Assembly (NCBI RefSeq): GCF_014333445.1
Contig: NZ_JACRYU010000012.1
Span: forward strand, 1 to 64,000
Direction: 5' to 3'
Source: Terrisporobacter mayombei
Lineage (GTDB): Bacteria; Bacillota; Clostridia; Peptostreptococcales; Peptostreptococcaceae
DNA: 64,000 nt
The notes under the pieces were generated by a model. The model made no database searches, had not been told where the DNA came from, and worked only from the letters and a program-made list of their open reading frames with translations. Both the position numbers and the translations under genes were made by a program. Shown here one piece after another: positions 48,580-57,897 of the stretch (within the stretch, counting starts at the first letter, position 1; the number at the start of each line of letters is the position of its first letter).

Positions 48580-50140
48580 TGCTGTCACCTCCTGCCATCA
48601 TCATTCCTAGTTCATTTTCATCCGTTTCTTTAGCATCTACTATACCAACTATTTTACCTTCGTATATAACTGCTATTCTATCAGATACATTCATAACTTC
48701 ATCTAATTCTAAGGATACTAAAAGAACTGCATTTCCTGCATCTCTTTGTTCTACTAATGATTTATGAACGAACTCTATAGCACCTACATCTAGACCTCTA
48801 GTTGGCTGAGTTGCTATTAATAATTGAGGCTCATGACTATCTTGTCTTGAAGCTTCTATATTTGTAACTTCTCTACCTATTATAATCTTTTGTTGGTTAC
48901 CACCTGATAACCCTCTTGCTTTGGCATTAAGATCATTTGGTCTAACATCAAATCTATCAATTATATGCTGAGCTTGTTCATTTATCGCTTCTGGATTTAA
49001 TATTCCATTTTTAGAATATTTATTTTCTTTGTAGTTTTGTAATACAACATTCTCAGCAACAGTATAATCTAGTACAAGACCTCTTTTTTGTCTATCTTCT
49101 GGAATATTTTTTATTCCTTTTTTAAATATTTGTTTTGGAGTATTATTTACAACTGTATCTCCATTGATTTCTATAATACCTGATTCAACTTTTCTAAGTC
49201 CTGTAAGAGCTTCAACTAACTCTGACTGACCGTTTCCATCGATACCAGCAATTCCTAATATTTCTCCAGCTTTTACTTCTAAAGATAATCCGTCAACAAC
49301 ATTTATTTTTCTATTATCTTTAACAATTAAATTATTTACATTTAATACTGTTTTTGTAGGTTTTGCTTCTTCCTTATCAACTTTAAAGTTAACTTCTCTT
49401 CCGACCATCATCTCTGCTAGGTCATTTTCTGTAACATCAGATACCTTTACTGTATCTATGTACTTACCTCTTCTAATTACAGTACAATAATCTGCTATAG
49501 CTTTTATTTCTTTAAGTTTATGAGTAATTATTATTACTGATTTACCCTCTTTTGTTAAGTTTCTTATTATATTAATAAGCTCTGTTATTTCTTGTGGAGT
49601 TAAAACAGCTGTAGGTTCATCAAGTATAAGAGTTTCAGCACCTCTATATAATGCTTTTAATATCTCAACCCTTTGTTGCATACCTACTGTTATATCTTGT
49701 ATTTTTGACATTGGATCAACAAATAATCCATATTTTTCAGATATCTCCTTAACATCTTTAATTGCCTTTTTCATGTCTAGAGCACCTAAATTTGCAGTTG
49801 GCTCTGTTCCTAATATGATGTTTTCTGCAACTGTAAAAGGTTGAACAAGCATGAAATGTTGATGTACCATACCTATTCCTTTTGATATAGCTACATTGGG
49901 ATTACTTATGTCTACTAATTCTCCATTTATATAAATCTCTCCTGATGTAGGATTATAAAGTCCATATAATATATTCATAAGAGTAGACTTACCTGCTCCA
50001 TTTTCTCCTAAAAGCGCATGTACCTCACCTTTATGTACAGTCAAATTTATATTGTCGTTTGCTACAAAATCGCCGAACTTTTTAGTTATATTCTTCATTT
50101 CAACAACCTTTTGACTGTAGTCTATGATATTGTTGTTCAT
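48569..50140 (-). CDS. nupO: nucleoside ABC transporter ATP-binding protein (NupO/YufO type)
   Basis: A 523-residue ATPase with two fused ABC domains. The first has GENGAGKST; the second has a divergent Walker A, GIDGNGQSE, with the signature LSGGNQQK, as is usual for sugar/nucleoside importers. The frame extends to 50179, but AAGGAGG lies inside that extension, so the ATG at 50140 (12 bases later) is preferred. Another possible ATG lies 14 codons further in. It is preceded by its own promoter and an attenuator-like leader. Confidence 0.87.
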   Translation of the reverse strand: MNNNIIDYSQKVVEMKNITKKFGDFVANDNINLTVHKGEVHALLGENGAGKSTLMNILYGLYNPTSGEIYINGELVDISNPNVAISKGIGMVHQHFMLVQPFTVAENIILGTEPTANLGALDMKKAIKDVKEISEKYGLFVDPMSKIQDITVGMQQRVEILKALYRGAETLILDEPTAVLTPQEITELINIIRNLTKEGKSVIIITHKLKEIKAIADYCTVIRRGKYIDTVKVSDVTENDLAEMMVGREVNFKVDKEEAKPTKTVLNVNNLIVKDNRKINVVDGLSLEVKAGEILGIAGIDGNGQSELVEALTGLRKVESGIIEINGDTVVNNTPKQIFKKGIKNIPEDRQKRGLVLDYTVAENVVLQNYKENKYSKNGILNPEAINEQAQHIIDRFDVRPNDLNAKARGLSGGNQQKIIIGREVTNIEASRQDSHEPQLLIATQPTRGLDVGAIEFVHKSLVEQRDAGNAVLLVSLELDEVMNVSDRIAVIYEGKIVGIVDAKETDENELGMMMAGGDSNGK

Positions 50141-50180
50141 AGCTATTTTTGTCCTCCTTGTCTGACTATATTTATTCAAA

Positions 50181-50260
50181 ATAAAAAATGGATAATATAC
50201 CTATATATTATCCATAAATGACATAATCTATTTGTTAGGTAAATTAAATTTTTTATGGAT
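50181..50260 (-). promoter_or_regulatory. terminator/antiterminator in the nupO leader
   Basis: On the minus strand a 12-bp hairpin (complements of 50188-50199 and 50204-50215, loop of four) is followed by TTTTTTATTTT, a complete intrinsic terminator ending about 40 bases before the nupO start. Its 5' arm UUUAUGGAU can instead pair with AUCCAUAAA upstream (complement of 50252-50260), a nine-base perfect match. The two pairings exclude each other, which is the layout of an attenuator. Confidence 0.65.
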
Positions 50261-50448
50261 TTAATATTTATTTTTTCCTTTATAATTATTTATCTATTAA
50301 TGCAATACTAAAATCGCAATTTAATTTCCATTAAGGTATTTATTATATTTAATTTAAACAAGTAAATTATCATTCGATTACTAATTATATATTTTGTAAA
50401 ATAGTATAACATTTAATTATTATATTGTAATTAGTATGTAATATTTGC
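50216..50448 (-). ncRNA. untranslated leader of nupOPQ, possible sensor RNA
   Basis: About 235 nt of AT-rich transcribed leader between the promoter and the terminator. It contains TTAATG...CATTAA pairing around 50299-50336. I see none of the conserved loops of purine, 2'-deoxyguanosine or preQ1 riboswitches, and no coding leader peptide with a ribosome binding site. The ligand or factor, if any, is unknown. Confidence 0.4.
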
Positions 50449-50455
50449 ATTAACA

Positions 50456-50484
50456 ATTATATCATTTTATAATATTTTTGCCAA
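50456..50484 (-). promoter_or_regulatory. sigma-A-type promoter of nupOPQ
   Basis: TTGGCA (complement of 50479-50484), 17-base spacer, TATAAT (complement of 50456-50461). It sits between the terminator of the lipoprotein gene and the nupO leader. Confidence 0.78.
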
Positions 50485-50545
50485 TAATAATTCTTCTCAA
50501 TAATAAAAAAACAATATATACTACTTTGTTTGTTTCGATAAAAAA

Positions 50546-50583
50546 ATATTCCATTGAAATGACTTAATATTTCAATGGAATAT
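50546..50583 (-). terminator. terminator of the BMP lipoprotein gene
   Basis: ATATTCCATTGAAAT (50546-50560) pairs with ATTTCAATGGAATAT (50569-50583). TTTTTTT follows on the minus strand, 33 bases after the stop codon. Confidence 0.85.
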
Positions 50584-50615
50584 CATTTATATTTTTACTA
50601 TAAAATAGTTAATTA

Positions 50616-51653
50616 TTATTTATCTCCGTATGCTTTTTTATATTCTTCCTCAGTAGATGGAACTACTATTTTTCCATCAACTATTTCTTTAGATTTTTCA
50701 TCAACAAAGCTTAATACTTCAGCTGGAACATTTTTTTCACTAGTTGGAGCTATACCAACTCCACCAGTAGCTAAAGTATTTATTTTAACTTCACCAGGTT
50801 TGTAAGATCCATCAACTAAAGCTTTTACCATATCACCAACAGCTATATTAACATTTTTCATTGCTGAAGTTATTACGTTATCTGGAGCTAAATCATTTTG
50901 GTCTTTATCAACACCTATAGCATATTTTCCTGCTTCTTTAACAGCTTCTATAGCACCTATACCTGCAGCACCAGCACATGGGAATATTACATCAACACCA
51001 TTAGACATCATTGAATTAGCTATAGATTTTCCTAAAGCTGAATCAGAAAAACTATTTGCATATTGAGCTAATATCTCAGCTTTTGGGTTAGCATCTTTAA
51101 CACCAGCTTTGAATCCATATTCAAATTTAGCTAAAACTGATGATTTCATACCACCTATGAAAGCAACTTTGTTAGTTTCAGTCATTTTACCAGCTATTAA
51201 TCCTACTAAGTATCCTGATACATTATCTTCAAATACTAAAGAAGTTACGTTTTCTGGTTGTTTTTCGTAAGAATGGTCAACTATAGCAAATTGTTGCTCT
51301 GGATAAGCCTTTGCAGCTTCTTCTATTGCATCTGCTAATTTATATCCTACACCTATTATTAAATCTAATTCTTCATCTGCAAATTGTTCTATGTTTGGTT
51401 TGTAATCTGCATCTTGTTTTGATTCTAAGTATTTAACTTTTACTTTATCTTCGCCTAATTCTTTCTCTACAGCTTGTAATCCTTCCCAAGTAGTTTGGTT
51501 GAATGATTCATCGTGTACTCCACCAACATCTGTTATCATACCTACTGTTACCTTGTCTGTGTTTGATGCAGAATCTTTAGATCCACATCCAACTAATAAT
51601 CCTACTGACATCATCATAGTTAATGATAAAGCAACTATTTTTTTAAATTTCAT
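50616..51653 (-). CDS. BMP-family nucleoside-binding lipoprotein
   Basis: A 345-residue exported solute-binding protein. A signal peptide ends in the lipobox LLVGC, with C23 the lipidated cysteine, followed by a serine-rich linker. Family motifs include GGVHDESFNQTTWEGL and AIVDHSYE, and later FPCAGAAGIGAIEAV. Homologues (PnrA/TmpC, NupN) bind purine nucleosides. It belongs functionally with nupOPQ but is separated by its own terminator and 475 bases, so it is probably made in excess of the transporter. Confidence 0.9.
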   Translation of the reverse strand: MKFKKIVALSLTMMMSVGLLVGCGSKDSASNTDKVTVGMITDVGGVHDESFNQTTWEGLQAVEKELGEDKVKVKYLESKQDADYKPNIEQFADEELDLIIGVGYKLADAIEEAAKAYPEQQFAIVDHSYEKQPENVTSLVFEDNVSGYLVGLIAGKMTETNKVAFIGGMKSSVLAKFEYGFKAGVKDANPKAEILAQYANSFSDSALGKSIANSMMSNGVDVIFPCAGAAGIGAIEAVKEAGKYAIGVDKDQNDLAPDNVITSAMKNVNIAVGDMVKALVDGSYKPGEVKINTLATGGVGIAPTSEKNVPAEVLSFVDEKSKEIVDGKIVVPSTEEEYKKAYGDK

Positions 51654-51691
51654 GAGTTCCTCCTAAAAAAGTAATATAAATTTCATCTTTT

Positions 51692-51708
51692 CTAGTATAT
51701 TTTATACT
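51692..51708. repeat. short inverted repeat upstream of the BMP gene
   Basis: TAGTATA and TATACTA (7 bp each, three bases between) lie about 40 bases before the start codon. It could be an operator or simply part of an AT-rich promoter. Confidence 0.3.
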
Positions 51709-51884
51709 ATTTTATTCAATTTATCCATACAAAATTAAATATTTTTATAATTTAAATTACTTTATTACTTATTTTTCTAAATATGCTACACTATTTATCC
51801 CGCTAATTATACTTAATCCGATAATATTTTACTTTTTTAATACTAAATAATCAAATTCATATTAAAATTTTTATTTTATAATAA

Positions 51885-51912
51885 AAAAAGAGGTATTTAA
51901 ATTCCTCTTTTT
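51885..51912. terminator. terminator after the DegV gene
   Basis: AAAAAGAGG (51885-51893) pairs with CCTCTTTTT (51904-51912), with A- and T-runs outside. The remaining 230 bases up to the BMP start hold only AT-rich promoter-like sequence. Confidence 0.75.
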
Positions 51913-51926
51913 CTATTATTTTTTAT

Positions 51927-52772
51927 TTACTTTTTAAAACAAAGTATTCCACTTACACCAGGTCCTGAGTGAGCACCTATACAAGTTCCAACCATAAAAT
52001 ATCCTATTTTTTTAGGTTTAAATACTTCTGTAGCAATTTGAGTTAATTTTTCTCTTTCCTTCAAATCATCACTGTATCCTATATATATTTCGTCTTGTTC
52101 TATATCATTGCCAAGCTTTTCTTTCATTAAGTCAACCATCTTATTGATTGCATTTTTCTTACCTCTAACTTGGCCAGCCTGAGAAACTAATCCATCCTTG
52201 ACTTCCAATATAGGTTTAATATTTAATATACTACCAACAGCAGCTTTTGTAGAAGATATTCTTCCTCCTTTTTGAAGATACTCTAGAGTATCTACAGAAA
52301 ACATTAGTATAGATTTTTCTTTTAATCTATCTAATTCTTCAAATATCTCTTCTATACTTTTTCCTTCATTGATTAATTCGGCAGCTTTAACAACAAATAT
52401 TCCGGCACCAAAACTAAAATTATAAGTATCATATATATGTATTTCACCTTCAGAATCATTTTTTGCCATTGTAGCGCTTTGGCATGTTCCTGTTGCTGCT
52501 GACGAACCTGATATATATAATACTGTTTTGCCCTCATTAACGTATTTATCAAATATTTCTTTAAATTGAGCATATGTAGCTTGAGATGTTTTTGGATGTA
52601 CATTTTTTTCTCTTAATATTTTATAAAACTCTTCTGACTTTATATCTATTCCATCTTTATATTCTTTGCCTTCTAATATAAGAGTTAAAGGTATCACATC
52701 TATATCATATTGCTCTAAATATTCTTTATTAACATCTGATAAACTATCACATATTATTTTTATGTTATTCAT
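51927..52772 (-). CDS. DegV family fatty-acid-binding protein
   Basis: A 281-residue cytosolic protein with the DegV fold: IICDSLSDVNKEY at the N-terminus, HPKTSQATYAQF near residue 57 (the TSQ lipid-carboxylate site), YISGSSAATGTCQSA, and the C-terminal GTCIGAHSGPG. Members bind fatty acids, and some (FakB) present them to a kinase. No fakA lies nearby. It follows trmL by 40 bases. Confidence 0.9.
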   Translation of the reverse strand: MNNIKIICDSLSDVNKEYLEQYDIDVIPLTLILEGKEYKDGIDIKSEEFYKILREKNVHPKTSQATYAQFKEIFDKYVNEGKTVLYISGSSAATGTCQSATMAKNDSEGEIHIYDTYNFSFGAGIFVVKAAELINEGKSIEEIFEELDRLKEKSILMFSVDTLEYLQKGGRISSTKAAVGSILNIKPILEVKDGLVSQAGQVRGKKNAINKMVDLMKEKLGNDIEQDEIYIGYSDDLKEREKLTQIATEVFKPKKIGYFMVGTCIGAHSGPGVSGILCFKK

Positions 52773-52812
52773 CCCATTAATATCCTTTCTTAGATTAGTA
52801 GATTTTTATAAA

Positions 52813-53283
52813 TTATCTCATATTTGGATAACCAATTTGCCTTAAGGCCTCATAAACAACTATAGCAACCGAATTAGATAAGTTTAACGATCTAGCTTTT
52901 TCTAATTTCACCATAGGTATTCTCATGCAAGTTTCTTTATTTTCCGCTAAAAGGCTTTCTGGTAAACCCTTTGTTTCTTTTCCAAATACTACAAAACATC
53001 CATCCTCAAATTCCATATCTGAATGAGCTTTATCAGTTTTTGTTGTTGAATAGAAAAATTTAGAATCAGGATATTTTGCTTGTAATTCTTCAAAACTATC
53101 ATAATATTTAATATCTGAAATATCCCAGTAATCAAGACCAGATCTTTTTAAGTATTTATCTTGTAATGAAAAACCCAGTGGTCTTATTAAATGCAAAGTT
53201 GCTCCTGTATTAGCACAAGTTCTTATTATATTACCTGTATTTTGAGGTATCTCAGGTTCTACTAGTACCACATTTATTGACAT
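52813..53283 (-). CDS. trmL: tRNA (cytidine/uridine(34)-2'-O)-methyltransferase
   Basis: A 156-residue SPOUT enzyme that methylates the ribose of the wobble nucleotide in tRNA-Leu isoacceptors. The motifs are VLVEPEIPQNTGNIIRTCANTG, LIRPLGF, VVFGKETKGLP and IPMVKLEKARSLNLSNSVAIV. The length is typical of minimal TrmL. GGAGG precedes the ATG. Confidence 0.93.
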   Translation of the reverse strand: MSINVVLVEPEIPQNTGNIIRTCANTGATLHLIRPLGFSLQDKYLKRSGLDYWDISDIKYYDSFEELQAKYPDSKFFYSTTKTDKAHSDMEFEDGCFVVFGKETKGLPESLLAENKETCMRIPMVKLEKARSLNLSNSVAIVVYEALRQIGYPNMR

Positions 53284-53360
53284 AATGTTCCTCCGTTTAA
53301 TTGCTCTAATAAATTTTAATATATCGCTTAATTTTAAGCCTTCTTATTTAACCTAAATAC

Positions 53361-53369
53361 ATTATAACA
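53361..53369 (-). promoter_or_regulatory. extended -10 element upstream of trmL
   Basis: The minus strand reads TGTTATAAT, an extended -10 (TGnTATAAT), about 78 bases before the trmL start. The -35 region is weak. Confidence 0.5.
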
Positions 53370-53407
53370 GAAAATTCTTTTAATAATAGCCGGTTTTTTA
53401 TTAGATA

Positions 53408-54745
53408 TTACTTTCTCTCTTGTTTTGTGCCATATATAATTACTTTTTCTTGAGGTGGATAATAACTTTCCCCTATATATTCTCTTTTATTGCCCGATTC
53501 ATTTTTATAAATTCTATAAGTTTTTACTTTATATCCTTTTCTACCTTCCTGTTCAATAACTTTTTCTCCAAAATCATATTTTTCGCTATTTTTCTTTACT
53601 ACTTTATTATTAATTATGTCAGTGACCTCTGTTGTAACTTCTATATTCATTTTATCCTTACTATTTCCATAAATTGTAGATACAATTTTATTATTATGAA
53701 CTTCATTATATATTAAAACAGGGTTATTAAATTTATTACTAAATTTTAAATCTATACATCCTCTTGATACCGTAGCATCCCTTCCTTTTTCAATGTATTT
53801 ACTTGGTATAGAATGATTTTTTACATTAACTATTTCCATACCTGAATACAAAGCAGCATTATAGATTGTGCTAGAAACTTGGCACATGCCTCCTCCTATT
53901 CCTTTTTCTGATTTACCATTTATTATTATAGGCGCTTCCTTTAAGTACTTTCCTATATGAGACTTTTCTATATTAGAGTTAAATGAAAATACTTCTCCTG
54001 GCTCAAGTAAAATATTATTAGTCGCATATGATGCTAATTTAATATTACTACTTCTATTTTTACTTTTTGGATTGAAATATGTCTCAAATTTACCTAAAAC
54101 AGAATTAACTTGACTTAGCTGGCTGTATAAATAATGTGGCTTGATATCGGATATAGGTATAATTACATCTTTTTTATCTATGTTTTTTATATTGCTTATT
54201 AATGCTTGTCTCAATTCACTTTTATTTAATTTATGTCCATATTTTTCTTTAGTAACCATGATATTATCATTACTAACTCTTATAGTTGAATTAACAGGTT
54301 TTCTATAAACTTCTTTATCAATATATTTTATATAATCTTCTAATTTTTTTTCATTGTAAGTTATATTATAATCCAAAATAACTTTGTGCCCCATATTTAA
54401 ATTAGCTTTAAGTTTTAAATCAGATATAAATCCCTCACTTCTTCCAATTCCATAAGCTTCTTCTACTAGTTCATCAACATTATAGTCAATGCCTATTTCT
54501 TTTTTAGAAAAAACATATTCTTTATTATTCATCTTCAATATAAAAGAATTATTATTACTTAATGTCTCATCTATTTTATTTTTAGCTTCATTTTTTGTTA
54601 AATTTGATAAATCTATATCTCTTACATATACATTTTTGTGTATTTTACATTTAAGTCCAATGGCATCGCTTAAGACTACATTGTTGAATGATATTATAAT
54701 TAACGATAAAAATATTGCAATCTTAAGTTTTTTCAAGAGTATCAT
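53408..54745 (-). CDS. VanW family protein with G5 domain
   Basis: A 445-residue exported protein. Residues 7-28 form a hydrophobic signal or anchor. A peptidoglycan-binding-4-like region follows, then a VanW domain (GEVFSFN, GGGMCQVSSTIYNAALYSGMEI, HSIPSKYIEKGRDATVSRGCIDL as separate blocks) and a C-terminal G5-like domain. It probably acts in the cell wall; it does not by itself imply vancomycin resistance. Its ATG overlaps the nth stop (ATGA), so it is translationally coupled to nth. Confidence 0.85.
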   Translation of the reverse strand: MILLKKLKIAIFLSLIIISFNNVVLSDAIGLKCKIHKNVYVRDIDLSNLTKNEAKNKIDETLSNNNSFILKMNNKEYVFSKKEIGIDYNVDELVEEAYGIGRSEGFISDLKLKANLNMGHKVILDYNITYNEKKLEDYIKYIDKEVYRKPVNSTIRVSNDNIMVTKEKYGHKLNKSELRQALISNIKNIDKKDVIIPISDIKPHYLYSQLSQVNSVLGKFETYFNPKSKNRSSNIKLASYATNNILLEPGEVFSFNSNIEKSHIGKYLKEAPIIINGKSEKGIGGGMCQVSSTIYNAALYSGMEIVNVKNHSIPSKYIEKGRDATVSRGCIDLKFSNKFNNPVLIYNEVHNNKIVSTIYGNSKDKMNIEVTTEVTDIINNKVVKKNSEKYDFGEKVIEQEGRKGYKVKTYRIYKNESGNKREYIGESYYPPQEKVIIYGTKQERK

Positions 54746-55368
54746 TCCTTTCCTTGATAGTAATCACAATCATCTTTTATAGGGCATAATTCACACTCTG
54801 GTTTCCTAGCTTTACATAATCTTCTTCCATGAAAAATTAAAACATGATGTGAATGGGACCATCTATGTTTAGGTATAACATCCATTAATGCAAATTCTGT
54901 TTTTTCTGGAGTTTTAGTATTTACTATACCTATTCTATTCGAAACTCTAAAAACATGTGTATCTACAGCTATTGCATCTTTATTAAATGCATTACTTAAA
55001 ACAACATCTGCAGTTTTTCGCCCTACACCAGGTAATTTAATAAGTTCTTCTAATGTATCTGGAACTTCTCCATTATAATCTCTACATAACATTTCAGATG
55101 TAGCCTTAATTTTTTTAGCTTTACTTTTATAAAGTCCACATGTCCTTATTTCTTCCATTATTTCTTCTTCCGACAGTTTAGCAAAATCCTTAGCTGTATT
55201 ATACTTTTTAAACAGTTCTCTTGTTACAATATTTACCCTTACATCGGTACATTGAGCTGATAATATAGTTGCTATCAATAACTCAAATGCTGTTGTATGT
55301 TCTAACTCACAATGAGCATCTGGATACAATTCTTCTAATTTATCTAAAATTTCATTTACATTTTTCAT
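54742..55368 (-). CDS. nth: endonuclease III
   Basis: A 208-residue DNA glycosylase/AP lyase for oxidised pyrimidines. The helix-hairpin-helix and catalytic Lys are in LPGVGRKTADVV (near residue 113), the catalytic Asp in VDTHVFRV, and the [4Fe-4S] cluster in CKARKPECELCPIKDDC near the C-terminus. The length is typical. Confidence 0.96.
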   Translation of the reverse strand: MKNVNEILDKLEELYPDAHCELEHTTAFELLIATILSAQCTDVRVNIVTRELFKKYNTAKDFAKLSEEEIMEEIRTCGLYKSKAKKIKATSEMLCRDYNGEVPDTLEELIKLPGVGRKTADVVLSNAFNKDAIAVDTHVFRVSNRIGIVNTKTPEKTEFALMDVIPKHRWSHSHHVLIFHGRRLCKARKPECELCPIKDDCDYYQGKE

Positions 55369-55466
55369 TTTATTTCCCCCTTATTTGATCTTTTACTTTT
55401 ATTATCTATAAATTTAATTAATTTATAACAAAGTAGTTCTTTTCAATTTTTTGATTTTTTGTATTA

Positions 55467-55498
55467 AAAAAGCAAAAACTTTATAAGTTCTTGCTTTT
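55467..55498 (-). terminator. terminator of the Lon-family gene
   Basis: AAAAGCAA-AACTT pairs with AAGTT-TTGCTTTT across an imperfect stem, followed by TTTTT on the minus strand. Confidence 0.65.
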
Positions 55499-55514
55499 AA
55501 TTATATCAATATAT

Positions 55515-57746
55515 TTAATCTTTTTTTAATTCTTTTGATTGATTATAAATATCTAACTTGTTTTTTACCATTATTTTTATATCTTCAAACATCTTATTCA
55601 TTAAAATTTCTGTTGCTTCTTCGATAGAATTTATTGGATAGATATTAAAATTACCTTTTTCTATAGATTCTTCTATTTCTCTAGATAAGATTAAGTTATC
55701 CATATTATCTTTTGGTAGAATTACTCCATAAATTTTATTTTCAAATCCTCTTTTTTTGCAAATATTATAAAATCCTTCTATTTTTTCAGTTATACCTCCT
55801 ACTACTTGTATATCTCCTTTTTGATTAATTGAGCCTGTAACTGCAATATTTTGCTTAATAGGAACCCCACTTAATGAAGAAAGTAGGGCACATAACTCAG
55901 CTAAAGTCGCACTATCCCCATCTATCCCTCCATAATTTTGCTCAAAACAAATAAAAGCATTCATAGATAAAGGATATTCTTGTGCAAAGTTTTCTGTTAA
56001 ATAACCTTGTAGAATTAATACTCCTTTACTATGTATAGGACCACTCATTTTCACTTCTCTCTCAATATTTATAATGCCTTTATTTCCCATACTAGTAGTT
56101 ACACTTATTCTTGACGGACGACCAAAACAATATTCTCCCATAGAATAGACAGAAAGCCCATTTATTACCCCAACTCTTGATCCTTCAGTATCTATCATTA
56201 TTGTATTATTATCAAAAAACTCATCTAATTTATTTTCTATCTTATTTAATCTATTTCTTTTTTCTAATACAGCTCTTTGAACATCCTCAATTTGAACAAA
56301 TTGTCTATTTTCAATTTCAGCAAACATATTAGCCTCTGTTACTATTTCTAATAATTTATTAAAATCTGTAGATAATTTTTTCTTATTTCCAACAATTTTT
56401 GTACTTTGCTTTATAATATCCTCTACAGCATCATAAGTAAAATGTTTGAAGTTATTTTTATTACATTGAAAAGATATAAATCTAGCTATCCCATCTTCAG
56501 TATTTTCATTTCTATCCATCTCATTATCAAAATCAACAAACACTTTGAAATATTTGCTAAATTCTTCATCATACTTATAAAGTGTATCGTAAATATAATT
56601 ACTTCCTATTAAAATAATTTTCACGTCAAATGGTATATCTTCCGGTTCAATTGACACTTTTGTATCTATAGATATCTTTTGTGATTGTATGGCTTTTTTC
56701 AATAACTCCCAAGACATAGGATAAGATAAAAGTTGCTGTGCATATAATACTAAATACCCTCCATTAGCTTTTTGTAATGATCCTGCAAAAATTTTAGTAA
56801 AATCAGTTTTTATATTACCATTATTATAATCATATTCCACCTTTCCAAAAAGTTGAGATGGACTTGGATTAGTTTCTACTATTATAGGGGCATAATCATT
56901 GTCTTGATTATCTACAAATAAATTAACACTATATTTCAAAAAACTATCTTTACTAAAGTAATCTCTCAATTCTTCATCCTCTAAATAGAATAATTCTAAG
57001 TTTTTCAAAATATCATCACGTATATTATCAAGATACTCAATAATTTTATCCTGCCCTTCATACTTTTCCTTAAGTTCTCTAATATGCGGATCTATAACTA
57101 CTCTACCAACCTCTTCTTCTATTTCTTCTATTATAGTTCTTATTTTTTCCTCTATTTCCCTAATTTGATAAACTACTTTTATAGCAACACCCTCTAGTTC
57201 TTTCTTTATTTTAAAGAATTCTTCTGAAGAAATCTCATCCTCAAAATTATCATCTAAAGGTACAAATACCATCCCAACTTTGCTACTCTTTAATTTGAAT
57301 CCCTTTTCTTCTCCATAGTCCTTTATTTCTTTTACCAATTCCTCTTTTTGTAATTCATATTGCTCCAGCAAAGAATTTTTATTAACTTCATATTCTTCAC
57401 TATCAAATGCCTCTCTTATCTCATCAAACAATCTATCTATCATTTCATCAATATCTTCTTTAAATAATTTTCCTATTCCTCTATCTACACTTATTACAAT
57501 TGGGCTTCTTTGGTTATCAAAATTATAAACATAACACCAATCTTTATGTTGGCTTTTTGTTTTAGCATATTCATCCAATACTTTCATTGTATAAGTACTC
57601 TTACCTGTTCCAGAGTTACCTGCTACATATATGTTATAAGCTGGATTATTTATTTTCAAACCCAGCTCCATTGCTGCTACAGCTCTTTCCTGTCCTAAAA
57701 TATCTTTTAAAGGTTCTATTTCTGACGTATTATTGAATTTTTGCAT
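55515..57746 (-). CDS. Lon-family ATP-dependent serine protease (AAA_32 type)
   Basis: A 743-residue protein with Walker A GNSGTGKST near residue 43, a long coiled-coil insertion at about 150-260, and a C-terminal S16 protease domain. The catalytic Ser is in GGIDGDSATLAELCALLSS, and the catalytic Lys in GGITEKIEG about 43 residues later. The N-terminal substrate domain of classical Lon is absent. It is cytosolic. It precedes nth but ends with its own terminator. Confidence 0.88.
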   Translation of the reverse strand: MQKFNNTSEIEPLKDILGQERAVAAMELGLKINNPAYNIYVAGNSGTGKSTYTMKVLDEYAKTKSQHKDWCYVYNFDNQRSPIVISVDRGIGKLFKEDIDEMIDRLFDEIREAFDSEEYEVNKNSLLEQYELQKEELVKEIKDYGEEKGFKLKSSKVGMVFVPLDDNFEDEISSEEFFKIKKELEGVAIKVVYQIREIEEKIRTIIEEIEEEVGRVVIDPHIRELKEKYEGQDKIIEYLDNIRDDILKNLELFYLEDEELRDYFSKDSFLKYSVNLFVDNQDNDYAPIIVETNPSPSQLFGKVEYDYNNGNIKTDFTKIFAGSLQKANGGYLVLYAQQLLSYPMSWELLKKAIQSQKISIDTKVSIEPEDIPFDVKIILIGSNYIYDTLYKYDEEFSKYFKVFVDFDNEMDRNENTEDGIARFISFQCNKNNFKHFTYDAVEDIIKQSTKIVGNKKKLSTDFNKLLEIVTEANMFAEIENRQFVQIEDVQRAVLEKRNRLNKIENKLDEFFDNNTIMIDTEGSRVGVINGLSVYSMGEYCFGRPSRISVTTSMGNKGIINIEREVKMSGPIHSKGVLILQGYLTENFAQEYPLSMNAFICFEQNYGGIDGDSATLAELCALLSSLSGVPIKQNIAVTGSINQKGDIQVVGGITEKIEGFYNICKKRGFENKIYGVILPKDNMDNLILSREIEESIEKGNFNIYPINSIEEATEILMNKMFEDIKIMVKNKLDIYNQSKELKKD

Positions 57747-57868
57747 ATTATTCCCCTTTCTATCTGTTAATAATTTATATAAATTTTCATCATGCTCCTA
57801 CATAAGCTTTATAAATTATATGTAACTAATATCTTCTAATATCCCTTATTAATTTTTATTAAAATGAA

Positions 57869-57897
57869 AAGTCTATGAATTATTATTTCATAGACTT
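57869..57897. terminator. terminator overlapping the queG stop codon
   Basis: AAGTCTATGAA (57869-57879) pairs with TTCATAGACTT (57887-57897). The queG stop (57885-57883) lies in the loop, so the 5' arm on the mRNA is made of the last codons of the gene. Confidence 0.7.

Noticed and set aside
50216..50448. Purine riboswitch in the nupO leader
   Set aside because: The conserved loop and junction sequences of the purine class are not found, although position and terminator would fit.
53408..54745. Vancomycin resistance gene
   Set aside because: VanW-domain proteins are common in clostridia without resistance, and no vanHAX-type genes are nearby.
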